From an uncultured Prevotellaceae bacterium (GTDB lineage Bacteria; Bacteroidota; Bacteroidia; Bacteroidales; Bacteroidaceae): DNA of 64,000 bases. The position numbers and the translations under genes are program-made. Positions within the stretch are counted from its first letter, which is position 1, and every line of letters starts with the position of its first letter. The notes under the pieces were generated by a model. That model was given only the letters and a program-made list of their open reading frames with translations. It did not search any database and was not told where the DNA came from. The DNA lies in contig OMWC01000004.1 of assembly GCA_900314655.1 (NCBI GenBank), forward strand, positions 93,346-157,345, given 5' to 3'. Positions 41,453 to 49,468 of the stretch are shown here, one piece after another.

Positions 41453-42247
41453 CTATCGCAGCACGATACCAGTGAGGATACGCCCAGAATTGACACCCAA
41501 CTTGCGGGCAGAGAAATACTCGTCTGACTGCAAATAAGTACAGATACCGCTCATCTCTATCTGACGGACGCCCACCGCTTCCAATTGCAGACGGTTGCAA
41601 AGGGGAAGGTCGAGGTGCCATTTGAAGCCCCCCTCTGTCCCCCCGAAGGGGGGAAGTATAGGATAGCGACGGGCGATACGATCTATCGGGAAACCGACAA
41701 TGCGGAACTGGTCATAGACTTCATCGCCAACCTCGAAAGATGCGAGACTGATGCCGGGACCTATCACGGCTCGCAGAAGTTCGGGCTGGGTGCCAAAAGC
41801 ATCACGCATCGACCGAACGGTTTCTTCTGCGATACGCTTTACCGTTCCGCACCATCCTGCATGAATGGCTGCGGCTGCATGGTGCGCCTCGTCATAAAGA
41901 AGAACAGGAATGCAATCAGCAGTGCTCACTCCGATACAAACGCCCTTGACATCGGTGATCAGGGCATCCACGCCTTCAAGGTCGTCGGCCATATCCTCCC
42001 ACGGTGCAGGATGCTTCAGCTGGAAGACTTCGGTGCCATGCACCTGATGGGGCATCACGACCTGGCTGACGTTTAGCAGGTTCTTCAGGGACTGCATGTT
42101 GCGGGCAATGCATTCTTCATGGTCACCGCAATAACGGTTGACATTGAAAGAACTATAGTTTCCTTCACTACAACCGCCATAACGAGTGGAAGAGAAAGCG
42201 GTGACTTTCTCTCCCATCTTGTAGTATAGCAACTGCGGATTACTCAT
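41453..42247 (-). CDS. pgeF: Multicopper-type purine nucleosidase / peptidoglycan editing factor (YfiH/PgeF)
   Basis: A 264-residue laccase-domain protein. The zinc/nucleoside site motifs are visible: [46 protein letters not shown] and the C-terminal [11 protein letters not shown]. Family members phosphorolyse purine nucleosides or remove misincorporated amino acids from muropeptides. The gene overlaps the end of obgE by 8 bp (ATGAGTAA), so translation is coupled. The segment [20 protein letters not shown] is encoded by a CCCCCC-GAA-GGGGGG repeat at 41628-41654, which looks like an in-frame insertion of the interspersed repeat. Confidence 0.88.
   Translation of the reverse strand: MSNPQLLYYKMGEKVTAFSSTRYGGCSEGNYSSFNVNRYCGDHEECIARNMQSLKNLLNVSQVVMPHQVHGTEVFQLKHPAPWEDMADDLEGVDALITDVKGVCIGVSTADCIPVLLYDEAHHAAAAIHAGWCGTVKRIAEETVRSMRDAFGTQPELLRAVIGPGISLASFEVGDEVYDQFRIVGFPIDRIARRYPILPPFGGTEGGFKWHLDLPLCNRLQLEAVGVRQIEMSGICTYLQSDEYFSARKLGVNSGRILTGIVLR
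41628..41654. repeat. G/C-rich palindromic repeat inserted in frame inside pgeF
   Basis: CCCCCCTCTG then a CCCCCC-GAA-GGGGGG hairpin (41639-41653). It is of the same flavour as the intergenic G-rich repeats and encodes [12 protein letters not shown] without breaking the frame. Confidence 0.65.
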
Positions 42248-43448
42248 CGAAATCTTCTATTTCGTAATCATCGAGGATTTCGAAATCATCCTCTACTTCC
42301 TCGTCATCGTCAGGAATATCGACATTCTCACCCTCGTCCATCAGTTCGCGGGCAAACAGCGACATTTCCTTATCACGATGTACCAAGGAGTCTTCGGCGG
42401 TAATGGTCTGCAGCTTGTTGCTCTCGCTGTTGAGTTCTTGCCAAAGCACATCCTTCAGTTCATTGAGTCCCGTCTGAGCAACGGCAGAGATGAAGACGAT
42501 GGGAACTGGGTGTTGGTGGTCACCTTCATCTTGCTGGAACTTTGCTTCAAGGTCATGACGGAGCATCTCCATGAGTTCCTCGTCGAGCAGATCGCACTTG
42601 GTGACTGCCAGTACGCGGTGTTTGTCGAGCATCTCAGGATTGAACTGGCGGAGCTCGTTGAGCAGGATGTTGTATTCCTTATAGATATCATCGGTATCGC
42701 CGGGTACCATAAAGAGCAACAAGGAATTGCGCTCAATATGGCGGAGGAAGCGCAGGCCGAGGCCCTTACCTTCGGAAGCACCTTCAATGATGCCGGGGAT
42801 ATCAGCCATCACGAAAGATTTGTTGTCGTGATAGCCCACGATGCCGAGCGAGGGTTCCATGGTGGTGAAGGGATAGTTGGCTATCTTCGGGCGGGCATTG
42901 CTGAGCGCTGATACCAGCGTGGATTTTCCGGCATTGGGGAATCCCACCAAGCCGACATCGGCCAACAGTTTCAACTCCATGATAACCGTCATCTCCTGCA
43001 TGGGTTCACCAGGCTGAGCATAGCGCGGAGCCTGATTGGTAGCCGTGCGGAACTGATAGTTGCCCAGTCCGCCACGTCCACCTTTCAGCAACACCACCTC
43101 CTGACCGTCGTAGGTGACATCGCAGACATACTTTCCGGTCTCAGCATTATAGACCACCGTTCCGCAAGGCACATCGATATAGACATCCTTGCCGTCGGTG
43201 CCGTGGCATTTGTCCTTGCCTCCGTTACCGCCGTGCTCAGCCTTGATGTGGCGTTGGTATCTCAGGTGGAGCAACGTCCAGTAGTTATGGTTTCCACGCA
43301 GGATAATGCTTCCACCCTTACCGCCGTCGCCACCGTCAGGTCCGCCGTTAGGGTTATACTTGACGTGACGCAGATGCATGCTTCCGCGTCCGCCCTTGCC
43401 CGAGCGGCAATAAATCTTGACGTAGTCAACGAAATTGGATTCTGCCAT
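42240..43448 (-). CDS. obgE: Obg-family GTPase (ribosome assembly / stress)
   Basis: A 402-residue protein. The glycine-rich Obg domain occupies about 1-158 ([40 protein letters not shown]). The G domain follows: [20 protein letters not shown] (G1), [14 protein letters not shown] (G2), [20 protein letters not shown] (G3), [10 protein letters not shown] (G4). The C-terminus is a long acidic tail ([20 protein letters not shown]). Obg binds the large ribosomal subunit and controls its maturation. It is in the hpt-adk-obgE-pgeF-comEC run on the minus strand. Confidence 0.97.
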   Translation of the reverse strand: MAESNFVDYVKIYCRSGKGGRGSMHLRHVKYNPNGGPDGGDGGKGGSIILRGNHNYWTLLHLRYQRHIKAEHGGNGGKDKCHGTDGKDVYIDVPCGTVVYNAETGKYVCDVTYDGQEVVLLKGGRGGLGNYQFRTATNQAPRYAQPGEPMQEMTVIMELKLLADVGLVGFPNAGKSTLVSALSNARPKIANYPFTTMEPSLGIVGYHDNKSFVMADIPGIIEGASEGKGLGLRFLRHIERNSLLLFMVPGDTDDIYKEYNILLNELRQFNPEMLDKHRVLAVTKCDLLDEELMEMLRHDLEAKFQQDEGDHQHPVPIVFISAVAQTGLNELKDVLWQELNSESNKLQTITAEDSLVHRDKEMSLFARELMDEGENVDIPDDDEEVEDDFEILDDYEIEDFDE

Positions 43449-43508
43449 AATTGCTAGAAATACTAGATTTACTAGAAATACTATAGATACTAGAACACTA
43501 GATAAAAA

Positions 43509-44081
43509 CTAAAGACTATCAATCACTTTTGCGATATCAGCGAAGATGCGATCGAGGTCGCCCAAGCCATTGATGGGATAGCGCAAGCCTTCCTGCTCAT
43601 ACCATTTCATGAGGGGCTCGGTCTGAGTATGATATACGGTGAGACGCTTCTTGATAGTCTCTTCGTTGTCATCGCTGCGGCCGCTCTGCTGTCCACGGAG
43701 AATCAGGCGCTTCATCAATTCATCCTCAGGAACATCGAGCTCAATCATGGCAGCCACTCGGTGGCCACGTTCGGCCAGCATCTTCTTCAGGGCTTCAGCC
43801 TGCGGAATGGTGCGGGGGAAACCGTCGAAGATAACACCGGCATGATCCTTTCCAAAGGAGTCGTAAACGCTGGCGAGGATGTCGATCATCAGTTCATCGG
43901 GAATGAGCTGACCCTTGTCGATGAAAGAGGCAGCAGTCTTGCCGAGTTCTGTTCCTTTTTTGATTTCACTACGCAGCACATCACCCGTGGAGATGTGTCC
44001 CAAGCCATACTTCTCAATGAGTTTGTCACTCTGTGTGCCCTTTCCAGAACCGGGAGCACCGAAAATCACGATATTCTTCAT
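43509..44081 (-). CDS. adk: Adenylate kinase
   Basis: Interconverts ATP + AMP and 2 ADP. From 44081 the protein is 190 residues, the usual short-form length: KNIVIFGAPGSGKGTQSDKL (P-loop), LGHISTGDVLRSEIKKGTEL (AMP site), VIFDGFPRTIPQAEALKKML, and an insert without a full LID zinc site (KRLILRGQQSGRSDDNEETI). The same frame continues open to an ATG at 44210, adding 43 residues (KEFKLPHLPSDPEENNKDLV ... FWLGVKKKKIVQQDIDL). The short form is preferred because the P-loop strand begins at residue 2. Confidence 0.93.
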   Translation of the reverse strand: MKNIVIFGAPGSGKGTQSDKLIEKYGLGHISTGDVLRSEIKKGTELGKTAASFIDKGQLIPDELMIDILASVYDSFGKDHAGVIFDGFPRTIPQAEALKKMLAERGHRVAAMIELDVPEDELMKRLILRGQQSGRSDDNEETIKKRLTVYHTQTEPLMKWYEQEGLRYPINGLGDLDRIFADIAKVIDSL

Positions 44082-44222
44082 TTTCAGTTTTAAATCAATA
44101 TCTTGTTGTACAATCTTTTTCTTTTTCACGCCCAGCCAAAAGTCGGAAACCAAGTCTTTGTTGTTCTCCTCTGGGTCGCTGGGCAAATGTGGCAGTTTAA
44201 ATTCTTTCATGAACTTGGAAAC

Positions 44223-44762
44223 TTAAGAGTTCACTACTGTATAGATATCCTTCAGGTTGCGTCCCTGCTGGTCGTAATCCAAGCCGTAGCCCACGATGAA
44301 TTCGTTGGGGATTTCCATCGCCACGTATTCCACGTTGAGTGGCACCTGCAGTTTCTCGGGTTTCAGGAGCAAGGAGCAGATATGTATCTCAGCCGGACGG
44401 CGTGTGCCCAGACTCTCCATCATCCGCTTCATCGTCAGTCCTGTATCCACGATATCCTCCACGATGACAATCACGCGGTCGGTCAGGTCCTCGTTGATAC
44501 CCATCACCTCGGTAATCGTTCCGGTAGAAACCGTACCCTGATAGGAAGCCAGCTTCACAAAGGAAATCTCACACGGAATGGTTATCTCACGCATCAGGTC
44601 GGCAGCAAAGACAAAAGCGCCATTGAGCACAGCCAAGAAGAGCGGATTCTTCCCCGCCAGGTCGTGGTTGATGCGCTCGGCAACAGCTTTCACGCGCTGC
44701 TTGATTTCTGATTCCGGAATGGAAATGCGAAACATTTTATCCTTGATTTTCACTGCATCCAT
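44223..44762 (-). CDS. hpt: Hypoxanthine(-guanine) phosphoribosyltransferase
   Basis: Purine-salvage enzyme converting hypoxanthine/guanine and PRPP to IMP/GMP. The 179-residue protein has FVKLASYQGTVSTGTI, the PRPP-binding motif DRVIVIVEDIVDTGLTMKRM, and the base-binding C-terminal FIVGYGLDYDQQGRNLKDIY. The start at 44762 (MDAVKIKDKMFRISIPESEI) is preferred, because an upstream ATG at 44789 lies inside the -7 box. It heads the hpt-adk-obgE-pgeF-comEC run and is divergent from nnr. Confidence 0.95.
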   Translation of the reverse strand: MDAVKIKDKMFRISIPESEIKQRVKAVAERINHDLAGKNPLFLAVLNGAFVFAADLMREITIPCEISFVKLASYQGTVSTGTITEVMGINEDLTDRVIVIVEDIVDTGLTMKRMMESLGTRRPAEIHICSLLLKPEKLQVPLNVEYVAMEIPNEFIVGYGLDYDQQGRNLKDIYTVVNS

Positions 44763-44786
44763 GGGCTTTTCTTTTAAAATTTGGTA

Positions 44787-44794
44787 CAAAAATA
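44787..44794 (-). promoter_or_regulatory. -7 box of hpt
   Basis: TATTTTTG on the minus strand matches TAnnTTTG and lies 24 bp upstream of the hpt start chosen here. Confidence 0.6.
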
Positions 44795-44837
44795 CGAATT
44801 TTCTGCCAAATAAGGAGTATGATTCCCATTATTTTTG

Positions 44838-44845
44838 TATTTTTG
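44838..44845 (+). promoter_or_regulatory. -7 box of nnr
   Basis: TATTTTTG matches TAnnTTTG and lies 7 bp before the nnr ATG at 44853, so the mRNA would be nearly leaderless. The two divergent -7 boxes are only about 43 bp apart. Confidence 0.55.
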
Positions 44846-44852
44846 TACCCAA

Positions 44853-46370
44853 ATGAAGATTTTTACCAGCAATCAGATACACGAACTCGACCATTACACG
44901 ATGGAGCATGAGCCTATCCGCTCCATTGACTTGATGGAGCGCGCAGCCAAAGCGCTGACGCGAGCCATCACCACCAAATGGGACACCCAGAAGCCCGTGG
45001 TTGTCTTTGCAGGTCCCGGAAACAATGGCGGCGACGCGCTGGCTGTGGCCCGAATGCTCAGCGAGCAAAACTATAAAGTAGCCGTTTACCTCTTCAACAT
45101 CAACAACAAACTGTCGGAAGACTGCGCGACCAACAAGAAGCGCATTCTCGATGCCCACCGCATCAAAGACTTCACCGAGGTTATCGACGAGTTTGACCCG
45201 CCGCAACTCGAAGCCGATATGCTGGTCATCGACGGATTGTTCGGCTCCGGACTCAACAAACCATTGGCAGGCGGCTTCTCCGCATTGGTGAAATATATCA
45301 ACCAGAGTCCATCAACCATCATCAGCATCGACGTGCCTTCGGGACTCATGACCGAAGACAACACCTATAACGTGCGTGCCAATATCATCAGGGCAGACGT
45401 GACGCTTACCCTCCAACAGAAGAAACTGGCATTCCTCTTCCCCGAGAACCAGCAGTTCATCGGCGAACTGAAGATTCTCGACATCCGCCTCAGCGAAGAA
45501 GGTATCCGCAAGATGGATGCCCAATTCGTGGTGCTCGAAGAGGAAGACGTCAGGGCACGGATGCTTTCGCGAAATGAGTTCGCCCACAAAGGCAATATGG
45601 GCACGGCACTCATCGTGGCCGGCAGCTACGGCATGGCCGGTGCTGCCATCCTTGCCACGAAGGCATGCCTGCGCTCGGGAGCAGGAAAGGTCATCGTGCG
45701 TACACCCCGCCGCAACAACGACGTGATGCAGATCAGCGTTCCAGAGGCTATCATTAATCCAGACCATGACGAGAAGTATTTCTCTGAAACGGTAGATAGC
45801 GAAGACATGGATGCCATGGCTATCGGCCCCGGACTCCGCCAGCAGGAGAACACCGCCATTGCACTCATCTCCCAGATACGCCGCACGCAGGCCCCGATCG
45901 TGGTGGATGCCGACGGTCTGAACATGCTGGCCAACCATCGCGCATGGCTCCAGCAACTGCCCAAGAATATCATTATGACGCCGCATCCCAAAGAGTTCGA
46001 CCGCTTGAACGGCAGTACGTGTGCCGACAGCTACGAACGGTTGTCGAAAGCCCGCGATATGGCAGAACACCTGCAGGCCTACATCATCCTGAAAGGCCAC
46101 TACTCTGCCCTCTGCCTGCCCAACGGAAACGTCATCTTCAACTCCACGGGAAATGCCGGCATGGCAACGGCTGGCAGCGGTGATGTGCTCACGGGCATTA
46201 TCACCGGACTCTTGGCACGCGGCTACAAGCAAGCCGATGCCTGCGCCGTGGGAATGTATATCCACGGTCTGGCTGGTGACCTGGCAGCCCGTCAATTGGG
46301 TATGGAAAGCTTAATGGCCAGCGACATCATCGAGTTTCTCCCCCAGGCCTTCAAACGGCTTAACGATTGA
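44853..46370 (+). CDS. nnr: Bifunctional NAD(P)H-hydrate epimerase/dehydratase
   Basis: Repairs hydrated NAD(P)H. The 505-residue protein joins an N-terminal YjeF-type epimerase (VVVFAGPGNNGGDALAVARM, LVIDGLFGSGLNKPLAGGFS, ISIDVPSGLMTEDN) with a C-terminal ADP-dependent dehydratase of ribokinase fold (GTALIVAGSYGMAGAAILAT, IVVDADGLNML, MTPHPKEFDRL, NAGMATAGSGDVLTGIITGL). All catalytic landmarks are present. The start at 44853 is chosen because an upstream ATG at 44835 would overlap the -7 box. Divergent from hpt; monocistronic. Confidence 0.96.
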   Translation: MKIFTSNQIHELDHYTMEHEPIRSIDLMERAAKALTRAITTKWDTQKPVVVFAGPGNNGGDALAVARMLSEQNYKVAVYLFNINNKLSEDCATNKKRILDAHRIKDFTEVIDEFDPPQLEADMLVIDGLFGSGLNKPLAGGFSALVKYINQSPSTIISIDVPSGLMTEDNTYNVRANIIRADVTLTLQQKKLAFLFPENQQFIGELKILDIRLSEEGIRKMDAQFVVLEEEDVRARMLSRNEFAHKGNMGTALIVAGSYGMAGAAILATKACLRSGAGKVIVRTPRRNNDVMQISVPEAIINPDHDEKYFSETVDSEDMDAMAIGPGLRQQENTAIALISQIRRTQAPIVVDADGLNMLANHRAWLQQLPKNIIMTPHPKEFDRLNGSTCADSYERLSKARDMAEHLQAYIILKGHYSALCLPNGNVIFNSTGNAGMATAGSGDVLTGIITGLLARGYKQADACAVGMYIHGLAGDLAARQLGMESLMASDIIEFLPQAFKRLND

Positions 46371-46376
46371 AAAAGG

Positions 46377-46441
46377 AGACCCGCCCCGGCCCATACCCCA
46401 AAAAGGAGACCCACCCCTGCCCTCCCTGAAAAGGGAGGGAG
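46377..46441. repeat. G-rich interspersed repeat downstream of nnr
   Basis: Two GGAGACCCrCCCC blocks followed by CCCTCCCTGAAAAGGGAGGG, the reverse-orientation form of the family seen at 6937 and 35634. Confidence 0.8.
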
Positions 46442-46470
46442 ATATAGAATAAAAAAATATAAAGACAAAT

Positions 46471-47517
46471 ATGAAAAAGATTCTTTTGGCAGCAGCCCTT
46501 TGCTGCGGAGCTTTAACTACCCATGCAGACAATCCATTGATTGACGGCAGCTCTTATTTCCTTCCCAAGACCGCGCTGCGATTCACGCTGCTCGTAGAGA
46601 AGACTACCTACAAGCCAGGCGAGTTCAACCAATATGCAGAGCGATATCTGAAGAAGCCCGTTCCCAGCGAGGAACAGCAGACCTACCGCATCCTCAGCAT
46701 CAAGATGACTCCCTACGGCGTTGCCGATACAACCAAGATATACAAGGCCAATATCGACACCAAGCATAACATCTCGTCAATCTACAAGAATGACAACGGG
46801 GTGCTGTTGGCCGTGAACGACCGTCCCAACGCCATCGCGCAGGAAGCACCCTTCAAAGCCGCACCCGAACCAGCCCGGCGCAACCCCTACGACTATCTCT
46901 CGCAGGAAATACTGAGCGCAGGCAGCAAATCGAAGATGGCCGAACTGACCGCAGATGAAATCTACGACATCCGCGACAGCCGCAGCCAACTCACCAAAGG
47001 ACAGGCCGAAAACATGCCAACTGACGGACAGCAGATGCGGCTGATGCTCAACAGCCTCGACAAGCAGGAAGCAGCATTGGTGGAACTGTTTAACGGCACC
47101 GAAGACGTTGATACCATTGAAGCCATTGTCAACTACGTGCCCACCAAAACCGTGGAGCGCGAACTGCTCTTCCGTTTCTCTAAGTATTACGGATGCGTAG
47201 ATAAGGAAGACCTCTCGGGTTCACCTTATTATATAGATATCTACGACGAGCACAACGTGCCTACCAACTCAGCCACCGTGGGCAAGGGCGAGAAGATCAA
47301 GAACGAGTCGGGTATCTGGGTAAACCTCCCCGGCAAAATGACCGTCAATCTCTATCAGGGCGAAAAGCTCCTGGATTCCTACGAGACTTATTCCGCCCAG
47401 TTCGGTCGCACCGAACCACTGATGGGCGAACTCTTCAGCAAGAAGATGGAAACCAAGGTTCGTCTCAGTCCCGTCACAGGCAACGTGGATAGCATTAATA
47501 CCGAAATAAAGAAATAA
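46471..47517 (+). CDS. DUF4831-family secreted protein
   Basis: A 348-residue exported protein (signal MKKILLAAALCCGALTTHA). It opens DGSSYFLPKTALRFTLLVEK TTYKPGEFNQYAERYLKK (split here for length) and has TYRILSIKMTPYGVADTTKI and MLNSLDKQEAALVELFNGTE, features I associate with DUF4831, a beta-rich Bacteroidetes family without known function. No lipobox or catalytic motif. Flanked on both sides by interspersed repeats. Confidence 0.78.
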   Translation: MKKILLAAALCCGALTTHADNPLIDGSSYFLPKTALRFTLLVEKTTYKPGEFNQYAERYLKKPVPSEEQQTYRILSIKMTPYGVADTTKIYKANIDTKHNISSIYKNDNGVLLAVNDRPNAIAQEAPFKAAPEPARRNPYDYLSQEILSAGSKSKMAELTADEIYDIRDSRSQLTKGQAENMPTDGQQMRLMLNSLDKQEAALVELFNGTEDVDTIEAIVNYVPTKTVERELLFRFSKYYGCVDKEDLSGSPYYIDIYDEHNVPTNSATVGKGEKIKNESGIWVNLPGKMTVNLYQGEKLLDSYETYSAQFGRTEPLMGELFSKKMETKVRLSPVTGNVDSINTEIKK

Positions 47518-47528
47518 ATTTGCATTTA

Positions 47529-48012
47529 AGGGTGCACGGGTGCCACATCGCCTTTGTATAAAGGCCGTGCACCCTCTCCGTAAGGGTGTCACGGGTGCCA
47601 CAAGGGTGCCACCGAAAGAGAGACCCACCCAGCTGGAGACCCCCAAACAAGAGACCCACCCCAGCCCTCCCTGCTTAGGGAGGGGGGGTATTGATTATTC
47701 TCCGCGTACTCCATTCACTCCGCGTGAGGAATAAAAACTATCTTTAGGGCCAAGGGAATTATCGGAGGTGTGAAATTCTCTAGAGAATTTCACACCTCCG
47801 ATGATGTTTTGCATAGCTTCCGATGATACTTTGCTGAAAATTCTCTAGAGAATTTATCAACGCTAACGATAACCTTACCCCAATGACAAACTCCCTCCCT
47901 AAACAGGGAGGGCAGGGGTGGGTCCCCCGTGGCACCCTTGTGGCACCCGTGACACCCTGCTGGAGAGGTTGCAAGCCCAGTGTTTAAAGGCGATGTGGCA
48001 CCCGTGCACCCT
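47529..48012. repeat. Nested inverted-repeat element of about 484 bp
   Basis: Two 84-nt arms, 47529-47612 and 47929-48012, are inverted copies. The outer 27 nt (AGGGTGCACGGGTGCCACAT onward) and inner 30 nt (AGGGTGTCACGGGTGCCACA onward) are identical; only the ~27 nt between differ. The arms are made of GGGTGnCAC units. Inside them lie inverted copies of the G-rich repeat (about 47630-47690 and 47890-47925) and, near the middle, a 42-bp perfect palindrome. No reading frame of note. It fills most of the 594-bp gene-free gap after the DUF4831 gene. Confidence 0.85.
47761..47802. repeat. 42-bp perfect palindrome
   Basis: The left half (47761-47781, ATCGGAGGTGTGAAATTCTC then T) is the exact reverse complement of the right half (47782-47802). 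Its 18-bp core AAATTCTCTAGAGAATTT recurs at 47838-47855. The piece between holds two 22-bp units beginning CCGATGAT (47798 and 47820), the same period and motif as the array at 6687. Confidence 0.9.
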
Positions 48013-48055
48013 CAATTCGAAAACTCCCATATAACAGATTTGTGCTGGTATTAAA

Positions 48056-48095
48056 AAAGAAGAGGATGTGCTCATTTGAACGGGCACATCCTCTT
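48056..48095 (-). terminator. Terminator at the end of the ABC/GntR/fba-tail operon
   Basis: AAGAGGATGTGC (48060-48071) and GCACATCCTCTT (48084-48095) form a perfect 12-bp stem, followed on the minus strand by CTTTTTTT. It ends 20 bp after the fba-fragment stop codon. Confidence 0.85.
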
Positions 48096-48114
48096 GCTTG
48101 TATTTGAAGTCGGA

Positions 48115-48309
48115 TTATCCGAGCTTGCCGTCAGAACCGAGCACATTCACAATCTTGTGGATGTACATCTTCTTCATGTTCTCGCGGGCGGGCTTCAGAT
48201 ACTGACGAGGATCGAAGTGATCGGGATGCTCAGCCAGATACTGACGGATGGCAGCAGTCATGGCCAGACGGCTGTCCCAGAACATCGTGGTGGTAGACGG
48301 GAAAATCAC
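48115..48309 (-). pseudogene. Duplicated 3' end of fba (aldolase tail) forming a small chimeric frame
   Basis: A 64-residue frame starting at GTG (48309). Residues from about 12 on (DSRLAMTAAIRQYLAEHPDH, then FDPRQYLKPARENMKKMYIH and KIVNVLGSDGKLG) match the last ~53 residues of the full fructose-bisphosphate aldolase 3.1 kb away. The DNA matches over 165 bp without gaps (48112-48276 against 51224-51388), with about 7 differences counted by eye. The first 11 residues (MIFPSTTTMFW) are unrelated. The GTG overlaps the GntR stop as GTGA, so it could be translated. It lacks every catalytic residue of aldolase. Confidence 0.8.
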
Positions 48310-48668
48310 GGGACTGTCGTAGCTGTCCAGGCCTCGTCAATGTCTTTGATATCAATACCCAATAGGCGCATCTGTCGGAACAGCTCTGGCAGATGCGTTT
48401 TCATGAACTGACGTTTACGCTCCTTTAGGATCTGCTTCTTCGCCCCCTTGGTGACGAAGTAGCCCAGACCGCGCTTATTATAGATAATGTTCGCGCGAGC
48501 CAGTTCATCGTAGGCCTTGACGGCGGTGTTGGTGTTCACCTCCAGCAGCACGGCATACTCGCGGACCGACGGTATGCGGTCGTCGTCCTTGTAGGTGCCC
48601 GCCAGGATTTCATCGCAGAGGCGGTCGGCCATCTGCAGGTATATCGCTTTATCGTTGGTAAATGCCAT
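48306..48668 (-). CDS. GntR-family (YtrA-type) transcriptional regulator
   Basis: A 120-residue regulator made of a winged-helix GntR domain (IYLQMADRLCDEILAGTYKD, DDRIPSVREYAVLLEVNTNT, AVKAYDELARANIIYNKRGL, GYFVTKGAKKQIL) and only a short helical C-terminal arm (~45 residues). That size is typical of the YtrA subfamily, which controls ABC transporter operons. It is the distal gene of an operon with two membrane proteins and an ABC ATPase. A matching inverted repeat lies at the operon start. Confidence 0.92.
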   Translation of the reverse strand: MAFTNDKAIYLQMADRLCDEILAGTYKDDDRIPSVREYAVLLEVNTNTAVKAYDELARANIIYNKRGLGYFVTKGAKKQILKERKRQFMKTHLPELFRQMRLLGIDIKDIDEAWTATTVP

Positions 48669-48673
48669 AATAG

Positions 48674-49468
48674 TCAGTCTTTATTGTGAAACAGTTTGTA
48701 TTTGGGAAAACGGCAGAACAGCCAGTAGGCGGCAACAGCCAGTACAACGGCCAACAGATAGAACACCGCCAGAGCATCCCCGCCGTTATAATTTGTCTGG
48801 ATGAAAAAAACTATCACGGCAAAGAACACCACGGTGACAAACAGCCAACTCCAGCGGCCAATCCATACACTCGAGAACAGGCTCAGCGAATGGTAGAACC
48901 AGAAAAAACCCCATATCAAAAATATCTTTTCGAGATGAAACGGATTCGTCCACATCACCAGAGACTTCATGACACCGAAAAACGCCGGGATGGCCGTGGG
49001 AAAACTGATTGCTTCAGAGGAAACGAGCACGGGCCAAACGGCCATACGCAGCAAGTCGCTAACCATAAAGGCCACCACATAAAGCACAAACAGTACGGGC
49101 ACGTAGACCACCCAGCGGGCCAGGTATTTCTCTAAGTTCGTGGCTGGTAACATCAGCAACCGGCGGCCTTCGTTCTTACGGTGCAAGTTGTAGAAAGCAA
49201 AGGCTGCACCTACGCACATCAGTGGTGCTAATAAAAGCATATTACCTTCACCGACAGTATGCAAGGCATCGCTGACTATGGTTTCATGTGATTCATGACA
49301 AATAATCCTATACGCATAGTCGTTGCTGACTTGGATAAAATGTGGTATTTCAGCGACAAGAAAAGCCACAACAGCCGCACCGAACAGCGTCAGCAACTGG
49401 CGCCAATGGTAGACCAACGTCCATACAAGGACTTGCCAGAAACGGCGGATGGAAAACTGATTATTCAT
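48674..49468 (-). CDS. ABC transporter permease-like membrane protein (second of a paralogous pair)
   Basis: A 264-residue protein with six likely transmembrane helices (for example LLTLFGAAVVAFLVAEIPHF, LLLAPLMCVGAAFAFYNLHR, YVPVLFVLYVVAFMVSDLLR, LAVFYLLAVVLAVAAYWLFC). The cytoplasmic motif LLMLPATNLEKYLARWVVYV is shared with the preceding gene product (LMLPATNLEKFLSRWVFMLA), so the two are paralogues and probably form a heterodimeric permease. Its start overlaps that gene by 4 bp (ATGA). It works with the ATPase encoded upstream. Substrate unknown; YtrA-linked systems are often tied to cell-envelope stress. Confidence 0.8.
   Translation of the reverse strand: MNNQFSIRRFWQVLVWTLVYHWRQLLTLFGAAVVAFLVAEIPHFIQVSNDYAYRIICHESHETIVSDALHTVGEGNMLLLAPLMCVGAAFAFYNLHRKNEGRRLLMLPATNLEKYLARWVVYVPVLFVLYVVAFMVSDLLRMAVWPVLVSSEAISFPTAIPAFFGVMKSLVMWTNPFHLEKIFLIWGFFWFYHSLSLFSSVWIGRWSWLFVTVVFFAVIVFFIQTNYNGGDALAVFYLLAVVLAVAAYWLFCRFPKYKLFHNKD

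Noticed and set aside
41437..41496. Earlier start for comEC
   Set aside because: It would overlap pgeF by about 44 bp and adds a segment without membrane-protein character.
45312..46295. 327-codon minus-strand frame opposite nnr
   Set aside because: Antisense shadow of the dehydratase domain; no motifs and no promoter.
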